NCBI RefSeq assembly: GCF_000238335.3
Contig: NZ_AHCB03000006.1
Coordinates: 62,001 to 126,000, forward strand
Direction: 5' to 3'
DNA from: Pseudoalteromonas marina
GTDB lineage: Bacteria; Pseudomonadota; Gammaproteobacteria; Enterobacterales; Alteromonadaceae
Length of the DNA stretch: 64,000 bases
Positions within the stretch are counted from its first letter, which is position 1. The number at the start of each line of letters is the position of its first letter. A program made the position numbers and the translations under genes. Positions 25,123-33,586 of the stretch are shown piece by piece. Under the pieces are notes generated by a model. That model saw only the letters and a program-made list of their open reading frames with translations. It did no database searches and was not told the DNA's origin.

Positions 25123-25842
25123 TCAGCACAGAACCACAAAGCTACTAATAGTTAAACGCCCATTAATTGGATCGCGAGCATAACCGTTAGCCGCATTTAT
25201 ATTACCAGAATGCAATAAGTTGCTTGGATATATAACAACCCGATTTAGCTTTGCCTCTAAACTGTAAACTTGCTCAAACAAAGCTGTGCTGCCATTTATA
25301 TAATGTGGGTTTTTATGAAGCTTTTGTGCCATGGCTTGTTGCTTTATAGCTTGCCTATAAGGGATAAGTCGCTCTTTTGTTATGCGTTCATACCCCAGGG
25401 CTTTATGTTTATAAAATGAAGTACCCCCATGTGTTTCATCACATAAAAAATGCACCATAGCAAGTTGCTTCATATTAGGTGTGTCAAAATGGGGAAGCAT
25501 TTGTATTGGCCTGAGTTTATCAGGTTCAGTGCATGCAATTGAAAAGGCAGAAAGTATTACATCAAACTCGCTTTTATCTGCCATATTAAAGTGTGAATTA
25601 ATAATTGGCGACAGTGCTTTTAGCTGCTCTATATAACTAAGCGGTGCTGCTTTTCTTACTCCTGGATAAAAATCACTTTCTTGTGCGTAAAATGTTTCCC
25701 TCGTATTTTGAGAAAACACAGCAAAATTAATTAGCGCATCTACATTATTTACAAAATCATCAATAACAATAATTGGGGTTTGCTCTTCCCCAACAGTGTG
25801 TATCTGTAACACCATATTTTTGTTAAGTGTAAAATCAATCAT
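25123..25842 (-). CDS. DUF6445 family protein, probable 2-oxoglutarate/Fe(II) oxygenase fold
   Basis: 239 residues. DUF6445 genes occur beside SapC and Trp-halogenase genes. The sequence shows His118-x-Asp120 in LPHFDTPNMK, a distal His211 in LLHSGNI, and Arg229 in NGRLTIS; this HxD...H...R order is the metal and 2-oxoglutarate ligand pattern of that oxygenase superfamily (my reading, not an established assignment). GGTSFYKHK between them resembles the GG-x-F strand of prolyl-hydroxylase-like enzymes. Last gene of the receptor-halogenase-SapC cluster; its start overlaps the SapC stop by 8 nt. Confidence 0.75.
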   Translation of the reverse strand: MIDFTLNKNMVLQIHTVGEEQTPIIVIDDFVNNVDALINFAVFSQNTRETFYAQESDFYPGVRKAAPLSYIEQLKALSPIINSHFNMADKSEFDVILSAFSIACTEPDKLRPIQMLPHFDTPNMKQLAMVHFLCDETHGGTSFYKHKALGYERITKERLIPYRQAIKQQAMAQKLHKNPHYINGSTALFEQVYSLEAKLNRVVIYPSNLLHSGNINAANGYARDPINGRLTISSFVVLC

Positions 25843-26575
25843 CGGCTAAATTAAGCACCGCATTTTTACGCTCTATTAATGGGTATATCTGACCAAGTGA
25901 GGTTATTACTGTATAAATGGCAGGTAATAAAGCGCGTTGATGTAAAAGCGTAATTTGATCACTATTAAGTTGTGCGAGTCTTTCTTGATTAATAGTGTAT
26001 AAGCCGTTTAACTTTGTTCTTTGACTGTTCTGAAACGTTACCTCAAGCGATAAAGGCTGCAGTAGCTCATGCTGTAACAAGGTATCTATTAACTTTTTAT
26101 TGTCTAATTCGCCTTGTAGTAAATGCCCTAAACACTGCTTTATTTGTTTAAAATAGCCACTTTCTTCTGCGCTTTGGGTATAAATTGGTTCTAAATTATT
26201 TTCGCTTTGCACAGAGCTATTAACTACTGCAGGGCTGTTTAAATTAATACACACAGGGTATTGCGTCTGCTGCGAATGCGTATCACCAACAAAAAATGGC
26301 TGACGCTGTAACTGAAGCGGTAAATATACGCCCTGCCACTGTGATTGCTGATAAAACAAGTTCTCATGTTGCTCAAAGCCTAATAAAGCATTGAGTGTAA
26401 ACTCGCCTGTTTCTGAGTTTTTTGCAAAAACTATAGGCTGCTGAACGGCAATTTGGCTAAGCTCCGCCATAACTACGGGGATCATATTAAGATTTTTAGC
26501 GTGTGATTGTGCTTTTTGTGTATCTATTTTTATATGCTGATGAGCACTTTGCTCTAATGCGACTAAATTTTCCAT
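25835..26575 (-). CDS. SapC family protein
   Basis: 246 residues. NLNMIPVVMAELSQIAVQQPIVFAKNSETGEFTLNALLGFEQHENLF is the signature of SapC (PF07277), a domain first named from an S-layer locus and now found mostly next to TonB receptors and flavin halogenases. Function unknown. Cytoplasmic: no signal peptide. It lies between halogenase and DUF6445 genes in one minus-strand transcript. Confidence 0.88.
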   Translation of the reverse strand: MENLVALEQSAHQHIKIDTQKAQSHAKNLNMIPVVMAELSQIAVQQPIVFAKNSETGEFTLNALLGFEQHENLFYQQSQWQGVYLPLQLQRQPFFVGDTHSQQTQYPVCINLNSPAVVNSSVQSENNLEPIYTQSAEESGYFKQIKQCLGHLLQGELDNKKLIDTLLQHELLQPLSLEVTFQNSQRTKLNGLYTINQERLAQLNSDQITLLHQRALLPAIYTVITSLGQIYPLIERKNAVLNLADD

Positions 26576-26613
26576 GCGTGTCTCTTTATTGTTTTTATGT
26601 GTAATTTTTTAAG

Positions 26614-28170
26614 CTAGATAGCACTAAAACCATGGTGCTTAATTTTATTAAGCAGCTCTCGGTTACTAGGTAAGTTAGTGACTGCTTGGTTTATCATGCT
26701 CTTATTTTTATCAAACTGACTTTTAGCGAAAACAGTGTCTTTAAGCATATAGGCAGTTGTGCTGTAATCACTTTTAAAGCCCATGCCGTATAAAACATAT
26801 TGATAACTGGCCGCTGGAAACACCTCATTATTACTTGTAAAGTCGTGATCAGCAGGAGCGCGGTATTGCCACAACTTCATTAGATCTAGTAAGCTTTGAG
26901 GAATCGTTTTTGGGTCTCTGTTATCACGCCAAAATGCGTTATCGTCACGGTTTGATAAAATATAATGCAGTTTTAAAAAGTCGATTATTTTTTCCCACCT
27001 ATAGGTAAACGTCTCGTTAAAGCGTTTGGCGGTAATATCCATAATATCGCGGGTCTGGGGGAGTTGTTCGCTTATCATTTGCGCTGACATTTCTACTAAT
27101 ACCAATGCAGAGGCTTCAAGCGGCTCTAAAAAACCAGCTGAAAGCCCAACCGCAACACAGTTGTTCTGCCAAAAGTGTGAGCGGTGGCCGCTTTTAATAG
27201 GGATTTTTCTAATTGTTAACGACTCTATTTTATCGCCTACATACGCATTGAGCTTTTCTCGTGCTTCAGCTTCGCTACTATATTTACTCGAATACACATA
27301 ACCCACACCACGGCGGTGCTGTAATCCTATATCCCATATCCAACCTGCTTCTTGCGCTGTTGAAATTGTGTGGGATGCAATACGCTCATCTTCATTCTCA
27401 TAAGGGACTTGCACTGCTAAGGCGGTATCAATGAATAGCACGTCATCGCACGGCTTAAAAGGAACCTTATAATGCTCACCTAATAACAATGAAGAAAAGC
27501 CGGTGCAATCAACAAATAAATCACCGCTAATTTCACCTTGTTGCTTTGTGATAACGCTTGCAATATCGCCATTATCAGCACTATTAACCTGTGTTACATC
27601 AGCCAAAATATGTTTAACGCCAAGCTGCTGCGTACAATGCTTTTGTAAAAAAACGGCAAATTTTGCCGAGTCTAAGTGGTAGGCATAATTAGCTATAGCA
27701 GCATATTCTGGGGTGTGAATTGTTTTAGGGGCAAGCCCTTGCTCACAAATAGCTTCTTGGTAACACACTGCATTTGAAAAAGACGTGGACTCAGCGGCAT
27801 TATTTAACCAATGCCCTGCCATATCTGTTTTTGAAAAGCCCTGTGGCAAAACTAATGGGTGGTAATAAAAATCATCATTGCTCCCATCCACCCACTTGGC
27901 GAATTTTGCACCTTGCTTAAAGCTTGCTTCACACTCGCGTATAAAATCAGTTTCGCTAATACCAAGTGCTATTAATGTACTGCGCATGGTAGGCCAAGTA
28001 CCTTCCCCAACACCTATAATTGGTACATTTGGAGACTCAACGAGAACAACATTAAGGCCATCCGGGGTATTACTTTTGTGGTGCGCCGCTAATCGTCCGG
28101 CTGTTAGCCAGCCCGCTATACCACCACCAACGACAACCACTGTTTTTATTTTTTTATTTTGCTGGTTCAT
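26614..28170 (-). CDS. Flavin-dependent tryptophan halogenase family protein
   Basis: 518 residues. FAD-binding GGGIAG at 15-20; catalytic lysine equivalent Lys85 in ECEASFKQGAKF; the GWxWxIP motif is present as GWIWDIG at 276-282 with Gly in place of Pro; catalytic Glu at about 352 in FLEPLEASA. Classic members halogenate tryptophan; those coded beside TonB receptors and SapC (for example BrvH) act on free indoles in vitro and prefer bromide. No flavin reductase gene is nearby. Seawater habitat makes bromination plausible, but the natural substrate is unknown. Confidence 0.88.
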   Translation of the reverse strand: MNQQNKKIKTVVVVGGGIAGWLTAGRLAAHHKSNTPDGLNVVLVESPNVPIIGVGEGTWPTMRSTLIALGISETDFIRECEASFKQGAKFAKWVDGSNDDFYYHPLVLPQGFSKTDMAGHWLNNAAESTSFSNAVCYQEAICEQGLAPKTIHTPEYAAIANYAYHLDSAKFAVFLQKHCTQQLGVKHILADVTQVNSADNGDIASVITKQQGEISGDLFVDCTGFSSLLLGEHYKVPFKPCDDVLFIDTALAVQVPYENEDERIASHTISTAQEAGWIWDIGLQHRRGVGYVYSSKYSSEAEAREKLNAYVGDKIESLTIRKIPIKSGHRSHFWQNNCVAVGLSAGFLEPLEASALVLVEMSAQMISEQLPQTRDIMDITAKRFNETFTYRWEKIIDFLKLHYILSNRDDNAFWRDNRDPKTIPQSLLDLMKLWQYRAPADHDFTSNNEVFPAASYQYVLYGMGFKSDYSTTAYMLKDTVFAKSQFDKNKSMINQAVTNLPSNRELLNKIKHHGFSAI

Positions 28171-28197
28171 ACTTGTTACCTATAAAGGCATATTGAA

Positions 28198-28230
28198 AAA
28201 GTGGCTATTACTAATTGTAAAAGCCACTTT
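28198..28230 (-). terminator. Hairpin between STN-TonB receptor and halogenase
   Basis: AAAGTGGCT ... AGCCACTTT, 9-bp stem with 15-nt loop, followed on the minus strand by TTTTT. It follows the receptor stop (28242) and precedes the halogenase ATG by about 30 nt, so downstream genes may depend on read-through or a weak promoter here. Confidence 0.7.
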
Positions 28231-28241
28231 ATTAATTAAAG

Positions 28242-31200
28242 TTAAAAACTACCGCGAATACCTAACGCAAAACGTCGTCCGCTATCTTCAACCAACAATA
28301 ATTGATTAGAAAAACGACCACGCTTGTGCACGTATTCTTCGGTTAAGTTAATACCTTCAAAAAATACCGATACATTTTCGGTAATGTCATAGCTGCCGCT
28401 AGCATCAAGTTGTGCGTAATCTTCTACAATGGTTACACCATCGCCATTTAGCTGTGTTAGTGACTGTACAAAGCTATCGCGCCAGTTATAAGCTAAACGC
28501 GCTTGAAATGGTCCATTCTCATAAAAGCCAACCACATTATAAGAGTCGCTTAAGCCTGTTAATGCAAAAACTTGAGTTATATCTGCAGAGTCTAACTCTG
28601 CATCGCTGTCTACAAATGTTGCATTAACCATAAATCCAAAGCCACTATCAAAACTATGTTGTAAGGCGACTTCCCAGCCATCAACAATCGCCGATTCGCT
28701 ATTATTTGGTAATGTATTAGTAAATACAGCCGTTGAGTCGCCAGCATCAGGGTTGTCTACATCGTTACCTGTAGAGGGGTCAGTTAACAATCCGCCGCCA
28801 GACAATTCAAAGGTTAAGTCTTCGGTCGTATTAATAATGAAGTTAGCAACATTTTTTCTAAAGTAACCCGCAGATAAATAACTGGCATCAGCGTAATACC
28901 ACTCCAACGATAAATCTAAGTTATCAGAGGTAAATGGCTCAAGCGCTGGGTTACCAGAGCTTGATGTTAAATTGCCGCCTTGACGAGTTGTTTCAATAAC
29001 TGTTACAGGCGACATACTATCGAGCGTTGGCCGTGTAATTGTTTGTGATACCGCAGCACGTGCTATTAGCTCATCACTTATTTCAAGCTTTACACTAAAG
29101 TTAGGCAAAATCGCTTCGTAATCTGAACTTGCTGAAATATTTTCTACAGCGCCAAAGTTAGCGAGCATTTCTGTTTTATCTAAAATGGTTAATGCACTAA
29201 CCGGCTCATCTGTGCCCTTTACTTTTACATCAGTGCTTTCGTATCTAAAGCCCGCTGTTGCGTATAAAGGCATGCCTGCAAGTTCAGCTTCAAAGTCGAA
29301 CTCTGTATAAAACGAGAACGTATCTTCAGTGATCTCAAACGACTTATTACGTTTAACTGCATCAAAACTAATGGGCTGACCATTCGCCGCAGCTATTTGC
29401 TCAAGGTAAGCAAAATTTGCCTCGCCATCGTGTGCAAGCCATGACGTTGGCATTCGACCGCTACCGCTTACATCACCTAAAAAGTCATCCCCTGCGTCAA
29501 ATACGAATTGCGCTAAGCCATCCATACTTGGATCATTCGGGTAACCACAAAAAGTACAGTGAATACCAACACCTTCGTTGTCCCAACGATCAAGGTTTTT
29601 AGTTTCTGTTGAATACATAGCGCCAAATTTGACCGAAACTAGGCCAGAGGTGCCATCGTTATACCAAATGTTATCCCAGCGAAATTGATCCACGGTATCT
29701 TCTACAGCCCAACCACGGCGTAGCATTACATGTGCTCGGCTATTGGCGGTATCTAAATGGTTTGATACGCCATCGGGCGTAACAGCAGGGTTATAAGCAA
29801 CACCGTCAAGCTCTTGCTGACCGCTGTAAATATTGGGATTAGCAGAAGCAAACTCACTCGCGTAAGGCAAAATACCGCCATCAACTTCGAATCGAACTCG
29901 GTTAGCATAGCCAATCAAGGATAGCTGATCGCCACCACCGTTATTAGCCTCACGCTCAGCTTTTGAGTGGCTTAAATCAAATTTCATATTTAAATTATCG
30001 TTTACATGCCAATCAAAGTTTAAACCTAATGCGCTAGAGTTTGTTAAGCGATCAAACTTTTTAGCGTGCATATCAGTAGCAAGGCCTACCTCTTGATATA
30101 GATCAACCACAGTACCATTTTCGTCTACGGTTGGGCCTGCAGCCCCGCCAAAGCCTTCTAAGTTTGGTGCTGTAAACCAATGCCCGTATGACGTGGTGTC
30201 TGCTTCTACATCGAAATCAGAATAAAGCCCATCAGCTGTTATGACTAAATCATCTGAGGGTGCATACTGTATAACTAAATTTGCATTAGTACGTGTACGT
30301 GTTTCTGTAGTAACTTTATGATCATAGTTACGCGGCGAAAAAATATTACCGGTGTATGCTTGCCCGCTTTGAGTTTGCGGGTTTGGGACGCCTACATTTT
30401 CTAACCAGCCATCTACCTGCGCCTGGTTTAAGCGTGTTTCGCGCTCTTGGCGAGAAACAGCAAATAACACACCCAGTGTGTCATCATTAAATGTATTGCT
30501 GATTAACCCAGATATCTCAGGTGTAGTTTCTTCACTATTTTCATCGTAAATACCCTTAGCACTGCCCGCAACTTTAAAGCCATTAATAGCAAATGGGCGC
30601 GCTGTATTTACATTGACTGTTGAACCAATACCACCTGACTGCTTTGTGGCTGTTGAGGTTTTAAATACGTCTAAGCTTTTAACCAGCTCTGATGCAATGG
30701 TATCAAAACTAAACGCACGGCTTTGATTTTCAGAGGCCATTTGGCGTCCATTTACAAGCACTGTATTAAACTGAGGGCCAAACCCACGTACTGTAATGAG
30801 CTGCCCTTCACCGCCTGAACGGTCTATTGAAACCCCTGTAATACGCTGTAAAGACTCAGCTAAATTTGTGTCAGGAAATTTACCAATATCTTCAGCTGAA
30901 ATGGAGTCAACCACGCCACCCGCTTCTCTTTTGGCATCCATAGCTCGGCCAAGCGAGCCTCTAATTCCGCGTACTTCAATTATTTCTGGTTCTTGTGCTG
31001 CTGTCTCTGCTACTGCAGGGAGCGTTGCCATTGTGCTTAGTACAGCTAGTACAGCACTCGACACGCCATTTTTTTTATAGTTAGCCATGTTGTCAGTTCT
31101 CTCGAAGCTTGGATCTATTAAAATAGATATTTGCCCATCTTCGCTAACATGCGGTTGCAACCCTGTGCCATCGAGTAAAATCTGTAATGCGTTTATTATT

Positions 31201-31535
31201 GAATACTCGCCAGCAATAGTATTTGTTTGTAACTGCTGAATTTTATCCAGCGGAAAAAGCAAAGTAATATCGGCTTGCTCGGCAAAATTTATTAGCGATA
31301 AATCGGCCCTTTGTCTGGGAATATTAAACACTGCTTTATCGTTTACAGGGCTCGCTTTTACCTCGGTGGTGAATAAGCTAAAAACCAGCACATAAATTGG
31401 TAAACAAAGCGGCAAATGCACATATTCCTTGTGTATAGTTTTTGGCCATACACTGAACAAAGACGAGTGACTTTTTATTTTCCTCCATAAATATTTTTTA
31501 TTTTTTTTAAATAAATTATTTTTTTGACTTGCCAT
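28242..31535 (-). CDS. TonB-dependent receptor with N-terminal STN signalling domain
   Basis: 1097 residues. A hydrophobic leader (about 40-61, ending TTEVKA) is followed by an STN domain (FNIPRQRADLSLINFAEQADI to DGQISILI, about 70-140), then a second signal-peptide-like segment (about 150-178: ANYKKNGVSSAVLAVLS...AVAETA), a TonB-box region PEIIEVRG, plug (GKFPDTNLAESLQRITGVSI) and barrel ending in GIRGSF. STN receptors pass a ligand signal to a FecR-type anti-sigma; a FecI/FecR pair is divergent 355 nt away. The plug class is that of carbohydrate-type receptors. ATG 31088 (Met150) could start a version without STN. Confidence 0.88.
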   Translation of the reverse strand: MASQKNNLFKKNKKYLWRKIKSHSSLFSVWPKTIHKEYVHLPLCLPIYVLVFSLFTTEVKASPVNDKAVFNIPRQRADLSLINFAEQADITLLFPLDKIQQLQTNTIAGEYSIINALQILLDGTGLQPHVSEDGQISILIDPSFERTDNMANYKKNGVSSAVLAVLSTMATLPAVAETAAQEPEIIEVRGIRGSLGRAMDAKREAGGVVDSISAEDIGKFPDTNLAESLQRITGVSIDRSGGEGQLITVRGFGPQFNTVLVNGRQMASENQSRAFSFDTIASELVKSLDVFKTSTATKQSGGIGSTVNVNTARPFAINGFKVAGSAKGIYDENSEETTPEISGLISNTFNDDTLGVLFAVSRQERETRLNQAQVDGWLENVGVPNPQTQSGQAYTGNIFSPRNYDHKVTTETRTRTNANLVIQYAPSDDLVITADGLYSDFDVEADTTSYGHWFTAPNLEGFGGAAGPTVDENGTVVDLYQEVGLATDMHAKKFDRLTNSSALGLNFDWHVNDNLNMKFDLSHSKAEREANNGGGDQLSLIGYANRVRFEVDGGILPYASEFASANPNIYSGQQELDGVAYNPAVTPDGVSNHLDTANSRAHVMLRRGWAVEDTVDQFRWDNIWYNDGTSGLVSVKFGAMYSTETKNLDRWDNEGVGIHCTFCGYPNDPSMDGLAQFVFDAGDDFLGDVSGSGRMPTSWLAHDGEANFAYLEQIAAANGQPISFDAVKRNKSFEITEDTFSFYTEFDFEAELAGMPLYATAGFRYESTDVKVKGTDEPVSALTILDKTEMLANFGAVENISASSDYEAILPNFSVKLEISDELIARAAVSQTITRPTLDSMSPVTVIETTRQGGNLTSSSGNPALEPFTSDNLDLSLEWYYADASYLSAGYFRKNVANFIINTTEDLTFELSGGGLLTDPSTGNDVDNPDAGDSTAVFTNTLPNNSESAIVDGWEVALQHSFDSGFGFMVNATFVDSDAELDSADITQVFALTGLSDSYNVVGFYENGPFQARLAYNWRDSFVQSLTQLNGDGVTIVEDYAQLDASGSYDITENVSVFFEGINLTEEYVHKRGRFSNQLLLVEDSGRRFALGIRGSF

Positions 31536-31582
31536 GCTAATTTGTTTTTGCCTTGATTATTTTTATTGTTAGCGCGTTTACT

Positions 31583-31608
31583 TGTATTTTTAAACGATTA
31601 AAAATACA
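31583..31608. promoter_or_regulatory. Palindromic candidate operator upstream of STN receptor
   Basis: TGTATTTTTAA, spacer ACGA, TTAAAAATACA: perfect 11-bp arms, 48 nt before the receptor start. Could bind a dimeric regulator; identity unknown. Confidence 0.4.
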
Positions 31609-31755
31609 GTCCAAATTGCCATTTTTTACTTATTAATTAAAAAGTTAAAGTTTTTAAAATGAATAATCAGTACCTGGTGAGGTATTTGTAATGAAAAAAA
31701 CTGTAGTACACTTCGCCTTTACATTACAAGCTTTATGCCCCGTGCGGTTAATGAA

Positions 31756-31802
31756 CATTAAATTTAAAAAATAAAATGCTGATTTATTTTTTAAATTTAA
31801 TG
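31756..31802. repeat. 20-bp perfect inverted repeat (AT-rich)
   Basis: The left arm from 31756 (CATTAAATTTAAAAAATAAA) is exactly complemented up to 31802, with the 7-nt loop ATGCTGA. It lies about 90 nt before the FecI-like gene. It could be a cruciform or transcript hairpin acting as an attenuator or block between divergent units. Confidence 0.6.
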
Positions 31803-31890
31803 GCGGATTTTTTCTTACCATTCGTCTTAGTTTGTAGTGGCAAAACAATAACAATAATTGCCGTAAACACACACACGAGACACACACTAA

Positions 31891-32463
31891 ATGACGAAAG
31901 ACACACTTTTTTATAAGGTCTATTTGGCCTCGCGCAAAAGTCTCTCAAATGTAGTTGCACGCATAGTGCCGCCACATGAAATTGAAGATATAGTGCAAGA
32001 AACTTATGTGCGAATTTGTCAGATTAAAAACACTGAAAACATAAGCTCACCAAAATCTTTTATTTATAAAACGGCGCGAAATTTAGCGCTCGATTACCAA
32101 AAGCAAGCCAATATACGCCTAGTCGATGGGATCGACAACATGGAAGCGTTAGAGCAACTCTTAGCGGAGCATCAGCAAGACGAAATGTATGAAAAAGCAC
32201 TAACCGATAGTGAGTTTTCTAATTTTTGTGAAGCCATACGGCTTTTACCTGTGCAGTGCCGCAAAGTGTTTGTATTAAAAAAAGTGTATGGTTATTCGCA
32301 GCGAGAAATTGCTGCTCAATTAAACCTTAGTGAAAGTACCGTGGAAAAACATATAGCAACAGGCATGAAACGTTGTACGCAATTTATGCGTCAATCTAAA
32401 AAAAGTGTTTATGAGCAACCAAATACTTCTTCGCAGCTAAATGCAGGAGGTGGGAATGACTAA
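31891..32463 (+). CDS. FecI-like ECF sigma factor
   Basis: 190 residues. Region 2: PHEIEDIVQETYVRICQI and PKSFIYKTARNLALDY; region 4: LPVQCRKVFVLKKVYGYSQREIAAQLNLSESTVEKHIATGMKRC. This is the FecI (iron-starvation-type) subfamily that pairs with FecR and an STN receptor. The FecR gene overlaps its 3' end by 8 nt. The partner receptor is probably the divergent one at 28242-31535. Confidence 0.9.
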   Translation: MTKDTLFYKVYLASRKSLSNVVARIVPPHEIEDIVQETYVRICQIKNTENISSPKSFIYKTARNLALDYQKQANIRLVDGIDNMEALEQLLAEHQQDEMYEKALTDSEFSNFCEAIRLLPVQCRKVFVLKKVYGYSQREIAAQLNLSESTVEKHIATGMKRCTQFMRQSKKSVYEQPNTSSQLNAGGGND

Positions 32464-33550
32464 TATTCATCACATAAACGAGCGTAACACTAGCGACGAT
32501 TCACGCCTTGATAAGGCCAGTGAGTGGTTGGCTAAACTTGACCGTGGATTGACTAAATCTGAAGAGCAAGCGCTAAAGCAATGGTTAGCACAATCTTATA
32601 AAAATGTAGAAGTGTTACTTGAGGTAGCAAAGCTGTGGGATAAAATGGACGATCTCAGTCGTTTGTCAGATTTATTTCCACAAACACCAGTAAAACAAAA
32701 ACGTCTCCCTATGTGGTTGAGTGCAACTGCTGCTTCTATTTTATTAGCGGTTGCACTTAGCCTTTTTCAAGAAGCGTTTAACTTTTCATTTTTTTACCCA
32801 GTTAATCAGTCAGCAGTGGTTGCTAAACAACTCAATTTTCAAACCGACGTAGGTGAAAGTAAGGACATACTGCTTTCTGATAAAAGCAAAATCACCTTAA
32901 ACACAAATAGCTTCGTTCAAGTGAGGTATACCCAACACTCTCGCGTAATAAATTTACTGCGTGGCGAAATTCATATAGACGTAGCTCACGACAAAACGCG
33001 TCCTTTAAGTGTTATCGCTGGTGATAAAGTTATTCAGGCTGTTGGTACTGCATTTAATGTAGAAGTAGGTCAAAAGCAAATAGAACTCATTGTGACAGAT
33101 GGCAAAGTCCTTGTTGCAGAGCAAAAAGCCGAATCGTTACCCAACCTTTCCCTGGGGACTAATAAACAAGGACAGTATTTATCAAATAGTTCAACTTCGG
33201 TGTCAAAGGGAGAAAAACTTGATTTAAGCTTTAAAGGTAAAATTGCTAAAGCGGTCGAAAAAGTTGATCCTATGGATGTAGCCGCTAGATTATCTTGGCG
33301 CAAAGGTAGCTTAATATTTAGAGGTGAATCACTTGCTGAAGCAATGGCTGAAATCAGCCGCTATACAAATATAGATTTTGAGCTTTCAGAAGATGACCGT
33401 CTCAAACAAGTACAAGTAGCTGGCATGTTTAAAACGGGCGATATTAAAGGACTATTAGAAGTATTAAACAATAATTTTAATATTGATTATGAGAGAGTTA
33501 GCCCTGATAAAATTCGTCTAAAATACGCTGCACCACACATCTCAATTTAG
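32456..33550 (+). CDS. FecR-type anti-sigma/signal transducer
   Basis: 364 residues from ATG 32456, placed by AGGAGGTGGGA directly upstream; an in-frame ATG at 32441 contains that ribosome site and is unlikely. Domains: N-terminal DUF4880 (ASEWLAKLDRGLTKSEEQAL), one membrane helix (about 83-100), FecR domain (DILLSDKSKITLNTNS to VIQAVGTAFNVEV), and a C-terminal DUF4974/STN-like region (LAEAMAEISRYTNIDFEL). It holds the FecI-like sigma and receives the receptor's STN signal in the periplasm. Confidence 0.9.
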   Translation: MTNIHHINERNTSDDSRLDKASEWLAKLDRGLTKSEEQALKQWLAQSYKNVEVLLEVAKLWDKMDDLSRLSDLFPQTPVKQKRLPMWLSATAASILLAVALSLFQEAFNFSFFYPVNQSAVVAKQLNFQTDVGESKDILLSDKSKITLNTNSFVQVRYTQHSRVINLLRGEIHIDVAHDKTRPLSVIAGDKVIQAVGTAFNVEVGQKQIELIVTDGKVLVAEQKAESLPNLSLGTNKQGQYLSNSSTSVSKGEKLDLSFKGKIAKAVEKVDPMDVAARLSWRKGSLIFRGESLAEAMAEISRYTNIDFELSEDDRLKQVQVAGMFKTGDIKGLLEVLNNNFNIDYERVSPDKIRLKYAAPHISI

Positions 33551-33586
33551 TAAAGTACACAATAATAAAAACTAGGACACACAATT

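Larger units (their letters stand above)
31536..31890. other. Divergent control region between STN receptor and FecI-like sigma
   Basis: 355 nt with no credible gene; short reading frames here are AT-rich noise. It contains two perfect inverted repeats listed separately. I see no Fur-like site. Confidence 0.6.

Noticed and set aside
31654..31975. Two minus-strand reading frames in the divergent region
   Set aside because: One overlaps the FecI-like gene, both lack ribosome sites and look like AT-rich chance frames over the inverted repeat.
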